Source: an uncultured Rikenella sp. | GTDB taxonomy: Bacteria > Bacteroidota > Bacteroidia > Bacteroidales > Rikenellaceae | DNA length: 47,004 nt | Assembly: GCF_947628055.1 (NCBI RefSeq) | Contig: NZ_CANQYJ010000002.1 | Span: 1-47,004 of the forward strand | Direction: 5' to 3' | Shown: one piece after another, positions 22,931 to 30,169 of the stretch | Position numbering within the stretch: the stretch's first letter is position 1 | Layout of the letters: each line of letters opens with the position of its first letter | Translations under genes and position numbers: made by a program | Notes under the pieces: model-generated | Told to the model about the DNA's origin: nothing | Database searches by the model: none | The model's input: the letters and a program-made list of their open reading frames with translations, nothing else

Positions 22931-24267
22931 GCAACATCATTCAGATCACCGGGAGCGTCGCTTATAGTCCGGAGGCGCGCGCTATACTCGACTACTCCGG
23001 GGCGGGCGACGTATTCGAGCCGGGGGCCGATCCCATCATGGCCGGTGGGTACAAGATCGCACCGTGGGGTTACGACAACGATCTGCCCGCCCATCTTTTG
23101 GAGCGTATCCGCAAGAACGACGTGGTGGGTGCGAACCTTCAGTTCAACCAGCTCAGCGGCTACGGGCTCGGTATCAAGCCCATGCTCCGCGTTGTCGAGG
23201 ATGGAAAGATCGTCGGTTATGAGGAGTGTGCCGACGAAGAGGTATTGCGCTTTTTCGAAGACAACGATATCGACGGCTTCTTCCTCGAACAGGTCAACGA
23301 CATGATGACCTTTTTTAACGTCTTTCCGGAAATCATCGTAAACCGGGCCGGAACCAAGATCGTCAGTCTGCGCCATCTCGAAGCGGCCTTCAGCCGGTGG
23401 GGGTCGATGGAGGAACAGGATTCGGAGATCCGCTGGCACTACTACAACCAGTGGGAAGGCGGCGCTGTAAAAGGCAAGTTGTGCCGCACCCCCGTCTTGA
23501 GCCGCTACCACACGTACGACCACCTGAAAACCCTGCTGACAAAACCCCGGAACCGGCGCTTCGTGCTGCAGGTCGGGATGCCGACCGCAGGAAATACTTA
23601 CTACTCGCGGCCGAACTGGTGGAGCATCTTCCGCTCCGGGTGGTACGATCTTTCGGTTCTGCTGCCGAAGTTCAAGGCGGCCCTGCTCAAGAACCACTTG
23701 GCCGTTCGTTACGTGGTCTACATCTCGGACGAGTACTGGAAAGAGATGGCGCGGCTCAAAAACGTCGCGGGCGATCGGGAGAAAGAGATTCGGATGCGGG
23801 AAGAGATCACGCAGCAGCTGATCGATTTTTTGGCGAACGAAAACACGAAAGGCGGAACCCTCATCTCCACCCGGAAGTTTGCGCCCTCCGGCAGCGGTGC
23901 CGCCCTCGAGGATAAATACATACAGATCGAACACGTCGAATCGGCCATCAAGGGGGGCGAATTCATTGAAGACGCCGAGGAGGCCAACAACATCATCTCT
24001 TACGCGATGGGTGTGCACCCGAATCTGAATGGCGCCACCCCGGGGCGGTCGAAAGGCTCCCTCGGCGGATCCGACAAACGGGAGCTCTTCATGATCAAAC
24101 AGGCCATGATGCGCCCCTATCGCGATCGCCTGCTGAAACCGCTTCGGCTGGTCGCCCGGTTCAACGGCTGGGATCGCAACATCGTCTTCGCCGTCCCCGA
24201 CGTGGAGTTCCCGACCCTCGACATCGAGAAGTCAGGCAAACGAGAAACCAACCAAAACCCCGACTGA
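22927..24267 (+). CDS. Portal protein
   Basis: 446 aa, normal for a portal subunit, of which 12 form the ring at the capsid vertex for DNA entry and tail attachment. Recognisable parts are YKIAPWGYDNDLPAHLLERI near residue 42, then KNDVVGANLQFNQLSGYGLG, a central NTYYSRPNWWSIFRSGWYDL, and the C-terminal NNIISYAMGVHPNLNGATPG followed by LGGSDKRELFMIKQ. Position after terminase and before the adaptor agrees. Confidence 0.75.
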   Translation: MSNIIQITGSVAYSPEARAILDYSGAGDVFEPGADPIMAGGYKIAPWGYDNDLPAHLLERIRKNDVVGANLQFNQLSGYGLGIKPMLRVVEDGKIVGYEECADEEVLRFFEDNDIDGFFLEQVNDMMTFFNVFPEIIVNRAGTKIVSLRHLEAAFSRWGSMEEQDSEIRWHYYNQWEGGAVKGKLCRTPVLSRYHTYDHLKTLLTKPRNRRFVLQVGMPTAGNTYYSRPNWWSIFRSGWYDLSVLLPKFKAALLKNHLAVRYVVYISDEYWKEMARLKNVAGDREKEIRMREEITQQLIDFLANENTKGGTLISTRKFAPSGSGAALEDKYIQIEHVESAIKGGEFIEDAEEANNIISYAMGVHPNLNGATPGRSKGSLGGSDKRELFMIKQAMMRPYRDRLLKPLRLVARFNGWDRNIVFAVPDVEFPTLDIEKSGKRETNQNPD

Positions 24268-24268
24268 T

Positions 24269-25090
24269 ATGCTGAAGACGATAGAGATCATGCGCGGATA
24301 CATCCCCACCATCGCCGGGGGGAGTATCGCGAAATACGAACAGGCGATCGCCGACGCCCGCAGCTGGATCATCTCCACGCTGCTCGGCCGGGAGTTCATG
24401 GTCGAGATCGAGGCGATGGATTCGGAATCGGAGCTCTACCGCTGCACGGAGCGACTGCTGGCTTACAAGGCGTACCGGCTGGCGATTCCGAAGCTCGACC
24501 TCGTGGAGACCGCTAACGGATTCGCTGTGGTGAACGACGAAAAGCTGGCACCGGCCTCCAGGGAGCGGGTGGCCGCGCTGGTCGCCTCTTTCGAGGCCAG
24601 CATCACACAGGCGGTCGGCGAGCTGCTGGATTATCTCGAAGACACCCCGGCCTACCGGGGATTGTGGTCGAACTCCCCGGCGTTCACCGTCATGACCGAT
24701 TCGTTCCTGCCGACCTTGCGAGAGTTCCGCCGCTACGGATCGTTCGTCGGAAACAACCTCGACTTCATGGCCGAACGACCGGCCATCCAATCGGTCATCC
24801 TGCGGTACATCGAGCCGCGGATCAGCCGGGAGCTGACGCGGGCGATACTGGATGAAGTGGCCGCCGACAATGTTTCGGAAAACCACCGGCGAATCCTCAG
24901 CGATCTGAAATTCGCACTGGCGGCGTTCTACAACGAACGGATGGAGCTCGGCGAACAGTCGATCGCCCGGGTGCGGCGCATGCTGGAGGCGGATCCGGAT
25001 GCCTTTCCGGCGTTCAAAGCCTCGGAACTGTATGCCGAAATCACGGCCCCGGCCCCGGAGAAGAAAGAACAACCCTTTTTTGTCATGTAA
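24269..25090 (+). CDS. DUF6712-like neck/adaptor protein
   Basis: 273 aa, mainly helical. The N-terminal half (YIPTIAGGSIAKYEQAIADA, then LYRCTERLLAYKAYRLAIPK) and the middle (SPAFTVMTDSFLPTLREFRR) resemble the DUF6712 family found beside portal genes in Bacteroidales phages. Probably a head-completion or connector protein. Starts 1 nt after the portal stop and ends 2 nt before the next gene. Confidence 0.6.
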   Translation: MLKTIEIMRGYIPTIAGGSIAKYEQAIADARSWIISTLLGREFMVEIEAMDSESELYRCTERLLAYKAYRLAIPKLDLVETANGFAVVNDEKLAPASRERVAALVASFEASITQAVGELLDYLEDTPAYRGLWSNSPAFTVMTDSFLPTLREFRRYGSFVGNNLDFMAERPAIQSVILRYIEPRISRELTRAILDEVAADNVSENHRRILSDLKFALAAFYNERMELGEQSIARVRRMLEADPDAFPAFKASELYAEITAPAPEKKEQPFFVM

Positions 25091-25092
25091 TT

Positions 25093-25887
25093 ATGAAAAA
25101 GCGCAAGAAAAAAGCAACACCCCCGGTGTTGCAGACGCTCAATATCACCCTCCCGCAGGGGTGGAGTGAACTGACCTCAAGGCAGGTAACCCGGGTGGCA
25201 TATTACCTGTCGTTAGGCGTCGCCGAAACAGAATTCCTTGTCCGGTTGGGTTTGGAGTTTGCCGACCTCCGCCCGCGCGGAACACGCGTAACGGAGGAGG
25301 GCCGCATCGTCTATCGCTACTACCATCGTCAGCGTGGCAATGTGCTGCTGACCGCCGAACAGGTGTCGTCCATCGCGGAAGCGATGCGGTGGGTGACGAA
25401 AGAACCGGAACCGATGGCCGCCCCGATTCTCGACGGACTTCCGACGCCCGATGCCCAGCTGTACGGTGTCACGTTCGAGCAGTTTATCACAGCGGACACG
25501 GCCTGTGCTGCTTATGTTCGCACACAGAATCCGGATGCGCTGCGCATGATGTGTGCTGCGTTCTATCCGAAGTCGGGCCTATTCGATCCTGAGAAGGTAG
25601 AGGCCGAGGCCCGGCGGATCGCTTATCTTCCGGGGTGGCAGCTGGAGGCCGTGGTACTTTGGTTCATCGGGGCGAAGAAGATGCTGACGCGAAAATACCC
25701 GGCGCTTTACGCCGCGACAGGGAGCGATGAGTCGCCGGCATCCGGCGGCGAGGTATTGTTGGGACTCCTGTCGAGTCTGAACGAGGGGCGCGTGATCGAC
25801 AACGAGCGAATCAAGGCCACAGAGTTGCATGAAGTGTTCTACGAGCTGAACCGGCGTGTCCGGGCGGCTGAAAAAGCGGAATCGTGA
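25093..25887 (+). CDS. Phage structural-block protein, unknown
   Basis: 264 aa with a lysine-rich start (MKKRKKKATPPV), then NITLPQGWSELTSRQVTRVA and a long helical body (GWQLEAVVLWFIGAKKMLTR). Similar proteins occur between neck and tail genes of Bacteroidales phages; a tail-assembly role is possible but not shown. Its stop overlaps the next start by one base (TGATG). Confidence 0.5.
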   Translation: MKKRKKKATPPVLQTLNITLPQGWSELTSRQVTRVAYYLSLGVAETEFLVRLGLEFADLRPRGTRVTEEGRIVYRYYHRQRGNVLLTAEQVSSIAEAMRWVTKEPEPMAAPILDGLPTPDAQLYGVTFEQFITADTACAAYVRTQNPDALRMMCAAFYPKSGLFDPEKVEAEARRIAYLPGWQLEAVVLWFIGAKKMLTRKYPALYAATGSDESPASGGEVLLGLLSSLNEGRVIDNERIKATELHEVFYELNRRVRAAEKAES

Positions 25888-26324
25888 TGATCGACCTGGA
25901 TCAATACTTGGAAGAGCGGATCGCCCGATTCCCGGAACTGAAGCAGGTAGTCCGCATTAGCGGGCTGTCCGGATTGGAAGAGCTGGCCGACGATGTCCGG
26001 GCGGCCGAATTTCCCTGCCTCGCCGTGGATATCGGCACGGACGGTTCGCTGGATTGGTCGGCCGGAAGCCTCGACCGGTCATTCCATGCTTTTCATGTGC
26101 TGGTGCAGTTGGATGGCGTTACCGACGCCGCTCATCGGAAAGCGGCCCTGCTGCAGGCTTTCGAGATCGGGAAACGAATACTGCGGCAGATACAGGCCGA
26201 TTCGCACGAATACGGCACCCCTTGCTACGGATTCGAGGCGTCCGATATCCGGTACTCCAGCTTCGGCCCGATCGGATTTCAGTGTTATGGCTATTCGTTC
26301 AACTTCGTGATCTCGAGAGAATGA
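25887..26324 (+). CDS. Probable head-tail joining or tail-completion protein
   Basis: 145 aa. The start is ATG 25887, with a GTG at 25884 as alternative. The protein has the size and alpha/beta pattern of tail-terminator or joining proteins (FHAFHVLVQLDGVTDAAHRK, then GPIGFQCYGYSFNFVIS). The assignment rests on position and size. Overlaps the next start by ATGA. Confidence 0.45.
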   Translation: MIDLDQYLEERIARFPELKQVVRISGLSGLEELADDVRAAEFPCLAVDIGTDGSLDWSAGSLDRSFHAFHVLVQLDGVTDAAHRKAALLQAFEIGKRILRQIQADSHEYGTPCYGFEASDIRYSSFGPIGFQCYGYSFNFVISRE

Positions 26325-26743
26325 CCGACCCCGTTACCGCCCTCCAGCCGACAGTTCAAGCTTGGGCCGATATCGTACTTAAGGAGTTCGACAACAAGGT
26401 ACGTATGCTGCGTATCCATGATGGAGAACTGGTGCGTAGCTTCGTGACGCACGTATTATGGCATGCCGGCGGCAACCTCCAGCGGGTGGAGTTCGCGTTC
26501 GCGTATTACGGGAAGTTCGTCGACATGGGGGTCGGGCGTGGGGTGAATCTACAGAACCGGGATGCGATGATCGGAACCGGGGCGACCTCCCGCCGACCGA
26601 AACCGTGGTTCACCGACACGTTTTACAAGCAGCTGGCCGTCCTGCGCGGCATCCTGTCCGAACGGCTGGCGCAAAACACCCAGTTGGCGATCGTCCGCAA
26701 TATCCGAGACGCGGGCAGTTCCGCCGATCCGATCGAACTGTAA
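26321..26743 (+). CDS. Probable neck or minor tail protein
   Basis: 140 aa from the ATG overlapping the previous stop. It contains VEFAFAYYGKFVDMGVGRGV and RRPKPWFTDTFYKQLAVLRG, a pattern seen in small HK97-gp10-like tail-completion proteins. Ends the neck block at a strong terminator. Confidence 0.45.
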   Translation: MTDPVTALQPTVQAWADIVLKEFDNKVRMLRIHDGELVRSFVTHVLWHAGGNLQRVEFAFAYYGKFVDMGVGRGVNLQNRDAMIGTGATSRRPKPWFTDTFYKQLAVLRGILSERLAQNTQLAIVRNIRDAGSSADPIEL

Positions 26744-26748
26744 CGAAC

Positions 26749-26777
26749 AAGGCCCCATCTCGGGGCCTTGCTTTTTT
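26749..26777 (+). terminator. Intrinsic terminator of the neck block
   Basis: Stem AAGGCCCC ATCTC GGGGCCTT followed by GCTTTTTT. It separates the rightward late genes from the leftward cargo genes that end at 26776. Confidence 0.85.
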
Positions 26778-27189
26778 ATCGGATCGAAATCGCGGTTAAT
26801 TCGTGCCCCAGCCGATGCAGGGCCGCCTCAATTTCCCGTCTGCGGCTTTCCGATGGAGTGGCGACACCACAAATATATTTCGCCATCAGACTCTGATTGA
26901 TTCCCATCACCCGGGCCAATTGGTTCACGTTGATCTCCGGCAAGTTGTCGAAGATTTGTGCGATCTCATTTTTGGGCTTGCCTTCTTCGGCAAAAAAACC
27001 TTCGAAGCTCAGGTCTTCATCCAATTCTTCCCAATGGATACCGAAAGGCGACAGGGTATAATCCTGTCGCTGTTCATCTGTAGCATTATACAGGCGCGGG
27101 AAAGCCTTCAACGGGAGGCTCGCCGTCCGCCCCTCGTCGGTCGTGAGGTGTATCCGCCCCTCTTCGAACCATATTTTCAGAGCTTTCAT
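26776..27189 (-). CDS. DUF2442-HTH protein, putative antitoxin, paralogue 1
   Basis: 137 aa. The first 65 residues resemble DUF2442 (MKALKIWFEEGRIHLTTDEG, then LDEDLSFEGFF). Residues about 80-135 are an XRE-like helix-turn-helix (NVNQLARVMGINQSLMAKYI, then ATPSESRRREIEAALHRLG). It is a diverged relative of the next gene. DUF2442 proteins often accompany DUF4160 proteins and the pair is thought to be toxin-antitoxin-like. Opposite to the late operon, so it is cargo expressed in the lysogen. Lies 18 nt after its paralogue's end. Confidence 0.7.
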   Translation of the reverse strand: MKALKIWFEEGRIHLTTDEGRTASLPLKAFPRLYNATDEQRQDYTLSPFGIHWEELDEDLSFEGFFAEEGKPKNEIAQIFDNLPEINVNQLARVMGINQSLMAKYICGVATPSESRRREIEAALHRLGHELTAISIR

Positions 27190-27207
27190 AACCGCCTAAG
27201 ATCTCAC

Positions 27208-27624
27208 TTACAGAGAGGCTGTTTGCATAATTTTTCCGCATTCGTGCAACGCAGCTTCAATCTTAGCTCGCTGCATTTCCGATGGTTTTTTACGCCCCGC
27301 GATATACGAAGCCATCAGACTCTGAGGAATATTGATCATCCGGGCAAACTGCGACACATTGATAAATGGCATCGCTTTGAAAGCCTGCGCAATCGGATTG
27401 ACCGGTTCCCGCTCTTCATAAGTGAAGCTTTCGAGACTGATATCCTCGTCGATCTCGTCCCAACGCAAAGCATCACCGAATTTGTCGATCTTATACGCAG
27501 TGCGTTGTTCATCCGTAGCAGCTTGTAACCGAGGATACCACAGCAAAGACTGCCACATTTCGACTCCCGTATCGGTTCGGATGAATATCTTTTCATCTTC
27601 GAACCATACTTTCGTTATTTTCAT
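27208..27624 (-). CDS. DUF2442-HTH protein, putative antitoxin, paralogue 2
   Basis: 138 aa with the same plan as 26776: DUF2442-like part (MKITKVWFEDEKIFIRTDTG, LESFTYEEREP) and an HTH (NVSQFARMINIPQSLMASYI, GRKKPSEMQRAKIEAALHE). It overlaps the DUF4160 gene by 4 nt, so the two are translationally coupled, and this copy is the more likely direct partner. The HTH may give autoregulation. The region is AT-richer than the surrounding structural genes, consistent with acquisition. Confidence 0.75.
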   Translation of the reverse strand: MKITKVWFEDEKIFIRTDTGVEMWQSLLWYPRLQAATDEQRTAYKIDKFGDALRWDEIDEDISLESFTYEEREPVNPIAQAFKAMPFINVSQFARMINIPQSLMASYIAGRKKPSEMQRAKIEAALHECGKIMQTASL

Positions 27625-27860
27625 GACTCTCTGAAGAAATTATTCCATTCATTCACGAAGTTCTCCCGATTTTCTTCAAGGATAGCTTCGGCCAATTTGA
27701 TATCTTTAATCTTTACGCCTTTGTTTTCCACCAATTTGACATCCGTCTCGATCTCAAATTTCGCTTTCCCGTCTCCGGTTTCAATATGAACGTGAATCGG
27801 GAGGTGTTCACGCGAATAGAAATAGAATCGAATTCCGAAGATAATCAAGAGAGTAGGCAT
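27621..27860 (-). CDS. DUF4160 protein, putative toxin-side partner
   Basis: 79 aa, typical for DUF4160: FGIRFYFYSREHLPIHVHIE with the conserved YSREHxPxHVH motif, then a C-terminal helix (AEAILEENRENFVNEWNNFF). First gene of the leftward three-gene cassette. The biochemical activity of the family is not established; the toxin role is an inference from its pairing with DUF2442. Confidence 0.75.
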   Translation of the reverse strand: MPTLLIIFGIRFYFYSREHLPIHVHIETGDGKAKFEIETDVKLVENKGVKIKDIKLAEAILEENRENFVNEWNNFFRES

Positions 27861-27947
27861 TGTGAATCGTATTTGTTACAACAAAGATAGGTAATAAATT
27901 TATAACCTACAAATGTTAGGCCAAAAAATAAAGGAGAGATAGGTGCT

Positions 27948-27978
27948 TTTGTTTCCCGGCGGGAAAATGCTATATTTG
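27948..27978 (+). promoter_or_regulatory. Vegetative promoter with embedded operator palindrome
   Basis: TTTG (27948-27951), 19 nt, TATATTTG (27971-27978): a perfect Bacteroidetes promoter. Between the boxes lies TTTCCC GGC GGGAAA (27952-27966), a palindrome in the right place for a repressor. It drives the membrane protein at 28006 and excludes the earlier in-frame starts. Confidence 0.75.
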
Positions 27979-28005
27979 GACAAAACAACCAATACAATCA
28001 ATATC

Positions 28006-28392
28006 ATGGAAGCAGTCGGAGTAATTTTTATCCTGATCGCATTGGGATTGCTGGTTTTACAGATTCTTATGATCGTCAAGTTTTTCCAAATCGCAGCCGA
28101 CGTTCGCGGCGTGAAAAATTTACTGGCTGAACAATTCAAGAAAGAACCATTGCCAGAAACTTCTCCCGAGACGCGATCAGAAGGTGTGCTGCCTCCTTAT
28201 TCTGAGATTAGTACTCCACCGTATCAGGTCGAAGGAGACAATGTGGTCTTTGAAGATGGGGTGTATGGAACCATTATGGAAAAATTCGGAGCATTCAGTT
28301 TCGAAGGTTTGCAAGGCAAACGGATTTTCTGTAAAACTCAAGAGGAAGCGATAAAAGGGTTATATCATACCCTTACTCATTCAGCTGAGTAA
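28006..28392 (+). CDS. Small membrane protein, cargo gene, unknown
   Basis: 128 aa from ATG 28006. One N-terminal membrane helix (VGVIFILIALGLLVLQILMI) is followed by an acidic linker and a soluble domain (VEGDNVVFEDGVYGTIMEKF, ALGL-free and ending LYHTLTHSAE). It has its own promoter and terminator, so it is an independent cargo gene probably expressed in the lysogen. A role in superinfection exclusion or lysogenic conversion is possible; nothing in the sequence proves it. Confidence 0.65.
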   Translation: MEAVGVIFILIALGLLVLQILMIVKFFQIAADVRGVKNLLAEQFKKEPLPETSPETRSEGVLPPYSEISTPPYQVEGDNVVFEDGVYGTIMEKFGAFSFEGLQGKRIFCKTQEEAIKGLYHTLTHSAE

Positions 28393-28403
28393 CACAATTA
28401 GAA

Positions 28404-28430
28404 GCGCAAAAATTTGCGCCTCTTTTGTTT
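28404..28430 (+). terminator. Intrinsic terminator after the membrane protein
   Basis: Stem GCGCAAA/TTTGCGC with a minimal AA loop, then CCTCTTTTGTTT. The TTTG at its end (28428-28431) doubles as the -33 box of the next promoter. Confidence 0.7.
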
Positions 28431-28458
28431 GGATATTCGGAAAGAATCGCCATCTTTG
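28428..28458 (+). promoter_or_regulatory. Promoter of the fourth leader-RNA cassette
   Basis: TTTG, 19 nt, CATCTTTG (one base off TAnnTTTG), followed by CATTGC. The same TTTGCA[GT]TGC context begins leader copies 1 and 3 at 9739 and 10629. Confidence 0.6.
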
Positions 28459-28460
28459 CA

Positions 28461-28630
28461 TTGCTATCCATTTCTGATGGGCTGTGAAGCCCACCCTTTT
28501 TTCAAGCGGTGGATTTTTTATACCCATACGTAACATATCTAAACGCTTCGGCGCGCACCCCCGTGTGAAAGGTTAGTGCCTTCACAAAGCCCATCAAGGT
28601 GGATAGCAACGGGACAGGCGCGCCGTTTTT
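28461..28630 (+). ncRNA. C4-like antisense leader RNA, fourth and unrelated cassette
   Basis: 5' specificity sequence TTGCTATCCA (28461-28470), then TGATGGGCT and GTGAAG. A GC-rich stem CGGCGCGC/GCGCGCCG with CCCGT/ACGGG (about 28549-28565, 28610-28625) is followed by TTTTTT, an intrinsic terminator. Its loop holds hairpin GTGAAAGG/CCTTCAC and the complement GGTGGATAGCAA (28598-28609). Upstream complements AGCCCATCA and CTTCAC extend pairing with the 5' end to 25 bp in three blocks. The third copy, TGCTATCCACC (28647-28657), ends 1 nt before the start codon at 28659. Same plan as the three cassettes at 9746, different sequence. An additional terminator-like hairpin, CCACC/GGTGG plus T6, lies at about 28491-28519. 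Confidence 0.7.
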
Positions 28631-28658
28631 TATTCGTGCCACAAAATGCTATCCACCA

Positions 28659-28976
28659 ATGAAAACTAATCCAACTCTCACGCCGGCCGGTGTAAGACGC
28701 CTGCTGACGTTCATCCCGGCAAAAGCTACGGTCGCTTTCTCCGGTTCCGGTCTCTTGCCGGCCACGACCCTCAAGGTCGATTATTTCTACCTTAGCGGAC
28801 TATTCGAACGAGTTTATCTGCTTCACCAGGCCCGATGCTTCCGCCGAGAACGAATCTGCGTAACCCTCCATGATGGTCGCCAGTTCGAGTGGGACGCGCT
28901 GCTGGCCCTCCAGTGTTTCAGCCGTCGACGACCGGATTACGGTAAGTTGATGACGATGATTCCGGAACTGAATTAG
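28659..28976 (+). CDS. Small basic protein controlled by a C4-like leader, unknown
   Basis: 105 aa, beginning MKTNPTLTPAGVRRLLTFIP and containing LKVDYFYLSGLFERVYLLHQ and RERICVTLHDGRQFEWDALL. It is not homologous to the cassette proteins at 10242 and 10817. An upstream ATG at 28646, inside the pairing sequence, opens a 7-codon frame (MLSTNEN) that overlaps the start; the 13-nt ATG-to-ATG spacing is the same as in the other cassettes. No family recognised. Confidence 0.65.
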   Translation: MKTNPTLTPAGVRRLLTFIPAKATVAFSGSGLLPATTLKVDYFYLSGLFERVYLLHQARCFRRERICVTLHDGRQFEWDALLALQCFSRRRPDYGKLMTMIPELN

Positions 28977-28990
28977 GGGAGGGGAGTGCT

Positions 28991-29254
28991 ATGGAAAGTA
29001 TTTCGAGAACAGTCAACGGTCGGGAATGCACGGTCATCCTAACCGATTCTTTGGTCGAAACATTGGCCGATCTTCAAGGAGAGGGTATAGACCGGAACAG
29101 TTTGATTCAATCGCGTGTCAGCCTGCTGAATGAGGTTATTTCCCGATTCGCAGCGGACTATGAACCCTCCGAAGCTGCCGAAGTATTGAAACTCATCAGC
29201 GGGTTGTCGATGCTGAGCAAAGCGATCGAGAGCCTGTCTGCTCCGGAAAAATAA
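28991..29254 (+). CDS. Small acidic phage protein, unknown
   Basis: 87 aa (MESISRTVNGRECTVILTDS, then EAAEVLKLISGLSMLSKAIE). It follows the previous gene by 14 nt and ends before a strong terminator, so it shares that transcript and may also be under leader-RNA control. Confidence 0.55.
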   Translation: MESISRTVNGRECTVILTDSLVETLADLQGEGIDRNSLIQSRVSLLNEVISRFAADYEPSEAAEVLKLISGLSMLSKAIESLSAPEK

Positions 29255-29283
29255 CCACCAATAATAAATACCCCCCCAAAAAA

Positions 29284-29318
29284 AGAGAGGCCGTCCGGAT
29301 AATCCGGGCGGCCTCTCT
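29284..29318 (+). terminator. Strong hairpin terminator before hicAB
   Basis: Perfect 10-bp stem AGAGAGGCCG/CGGCCTCTCT with an inner CCGG/CCGG. The downstream T-run is short, but the A-run upstream suggests it also works on the other strand. Confidence 0.75.
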
Positions 29319-29360
29319 TGCGTTTAGTGTAAAAATAGTAGTAAAAATATGTATCATTTA

Positions 29361-29391
29361 TTTGTATCCGTTCGGTTTTTTACTATCTTTG
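29361..29391 (+). promoter_or_regulatory. hicAB promoter
   Basis: TTTG (29361-29364), 19 nt, TATCTTTG (29384-29391), a perfect Bacteroidetes promoter. TAGTAAAAA upstream (about 29336-29344) and TTTTTACTA inside the spacer (about 29377-29385) form an inverted pair that could be the HicB operator. Confidence 0.75.
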
Positions 29392-29416
29392 TGGTGTCAA
29401 ACAAACGCTACCAAAG

Positions 29417-29611
29417 ATGAGAAAGACAGTCAAGCAGATGATCGAAATCATAGAAGCCGACGGCTGGTATCTCGTCGCTCAGCGGGGCAGCCATCGTCAA
29501 TACAAACATCCGATGAAACCGGGACGAGTTACAATACCCGATCATGGAAAAAGCCACGAACTCGATCACATGCTGGTCAATTCGATTTTGAAACAAGCCG
29601 GACTGAAATAA
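29417..29611 (+). CDS. hicA: HicA toxin, mRNA interferase
   Basis: 64 aa double-stranded-RNA-binding-like fold typical of HicA. It has MIEIIEADGWYLVAQRGSHR with the catalytic His at residue 26, then QYKHPMKPGRVTIPDHG and HMLVNSILKQAGL. As a toxin it would cleave mRNA when HicB is lost. Toxin first and antitoxin second is the usual hicAB order. Own promoter, so a lysogen-expressed stability or defence module. Confidence 0.9.
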   Translation: MRKTVKQMIEIIEADGWYLVAQRGSHRQYKHPMKPGRVTIPDHGKSHELDHMLVNSILKQAGLK

Positions 29612-29644
29612 ATAGTCCGGCAAAGATAACAGGGAGATAGGAAT

Positions 29645-30049
29645 ATGGAAAAAGCAATTGTCGAAGTAAGTTACAGCGGGAAGAACTATGGTGCGCATTT
29701 GCCGGAACTACCGGGCTGTGTAACGACCGGTTCTTCTCTCGATGAGATCGTGCGGAACGTGAATGAAATCGTTCCGTTCCACTTGGACGGAATGCGCGAG
29801 GACGGCGATGCGGTACCGGCGCCTTTCGATGGCGAGTATGAGTTCGAGTATCGGCTGACCACAGAGGCACTGCTCCATGCGTATAGCGGCGTGTTTACTA
29901 AAGCGGCGCTGAGCCGAATTACGGGGATCAACGAACGCCAGTTATGGCACTATGAAGCCGGCATTCGTAAACCGCGCCCGGCACAACGCAAACGAATCGA
30001 AGATGGACTGCATAAGTTGGCCGCACAACTCTTGTCTATCACGTTGTAG
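29645..30049 (+). CDS. hicB: HicB antitoxin
   Basis: 134 aa. Residues 1-65 are the partial RNase H-like HicB fold (YGAHLPELPGCVTTGSSLDE, then NEIVPFHLDGMREDGDAVP). Residues about 80-134 are a helix-turn-helix (FTKAALSRITGINERQLWHY, EAGIRKPRPAQRKRIEDGL) for DNA binding and autoregulation. Lies 33 nt after hicA. Confidence 0.9.
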   Translation: MEKAIVEVSYSGKNYGAHLPELPGCVTTGSSLDEIVRNVNEIVPFHLDGMREDGDAVPAPFDGEYEFEYRLTTEALLHAYSGVFTKAALSRITGINERQLWHYEAGIRKPRPAQRKRIEDGLHKLAAQLLSITL

Positions 30050-30086
30050 TGTTGTTTGACGACTGCTTTTACGGCAGTGATAGACG

Positions 30087-30115
30087 GCCCATCCCATCAC
30101 GGGATGGGCTTTTTT
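30087..30115 (+). terminator. Intrinsic terminator after hicAB
   Basis: 9-bp stem GCCCATCCC/GGGATGGGC with loop ATCAC and TTTTTT. It insulates the cargo from the tail block. Confidence 0.9.
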
Positions 30116-30118
30116 ATT

Positions 30119-30152
30119 GTCCTTTCAGCCGGTTGCGAGCGATCTACTTTCG
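30119..30152 (+). promoter_or_regulatory. Late promoter motif, site 4 (tail block)
   Basis: GTCCTTTC, 18 nt, TACTTTCG. The tape-measure start is 18 nt on. Shares GTTGYGA in the spacer with site 5. Confidence 0.65.
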
Positions 30153-30169
30153 TCAAAAATTCGGGCAGT

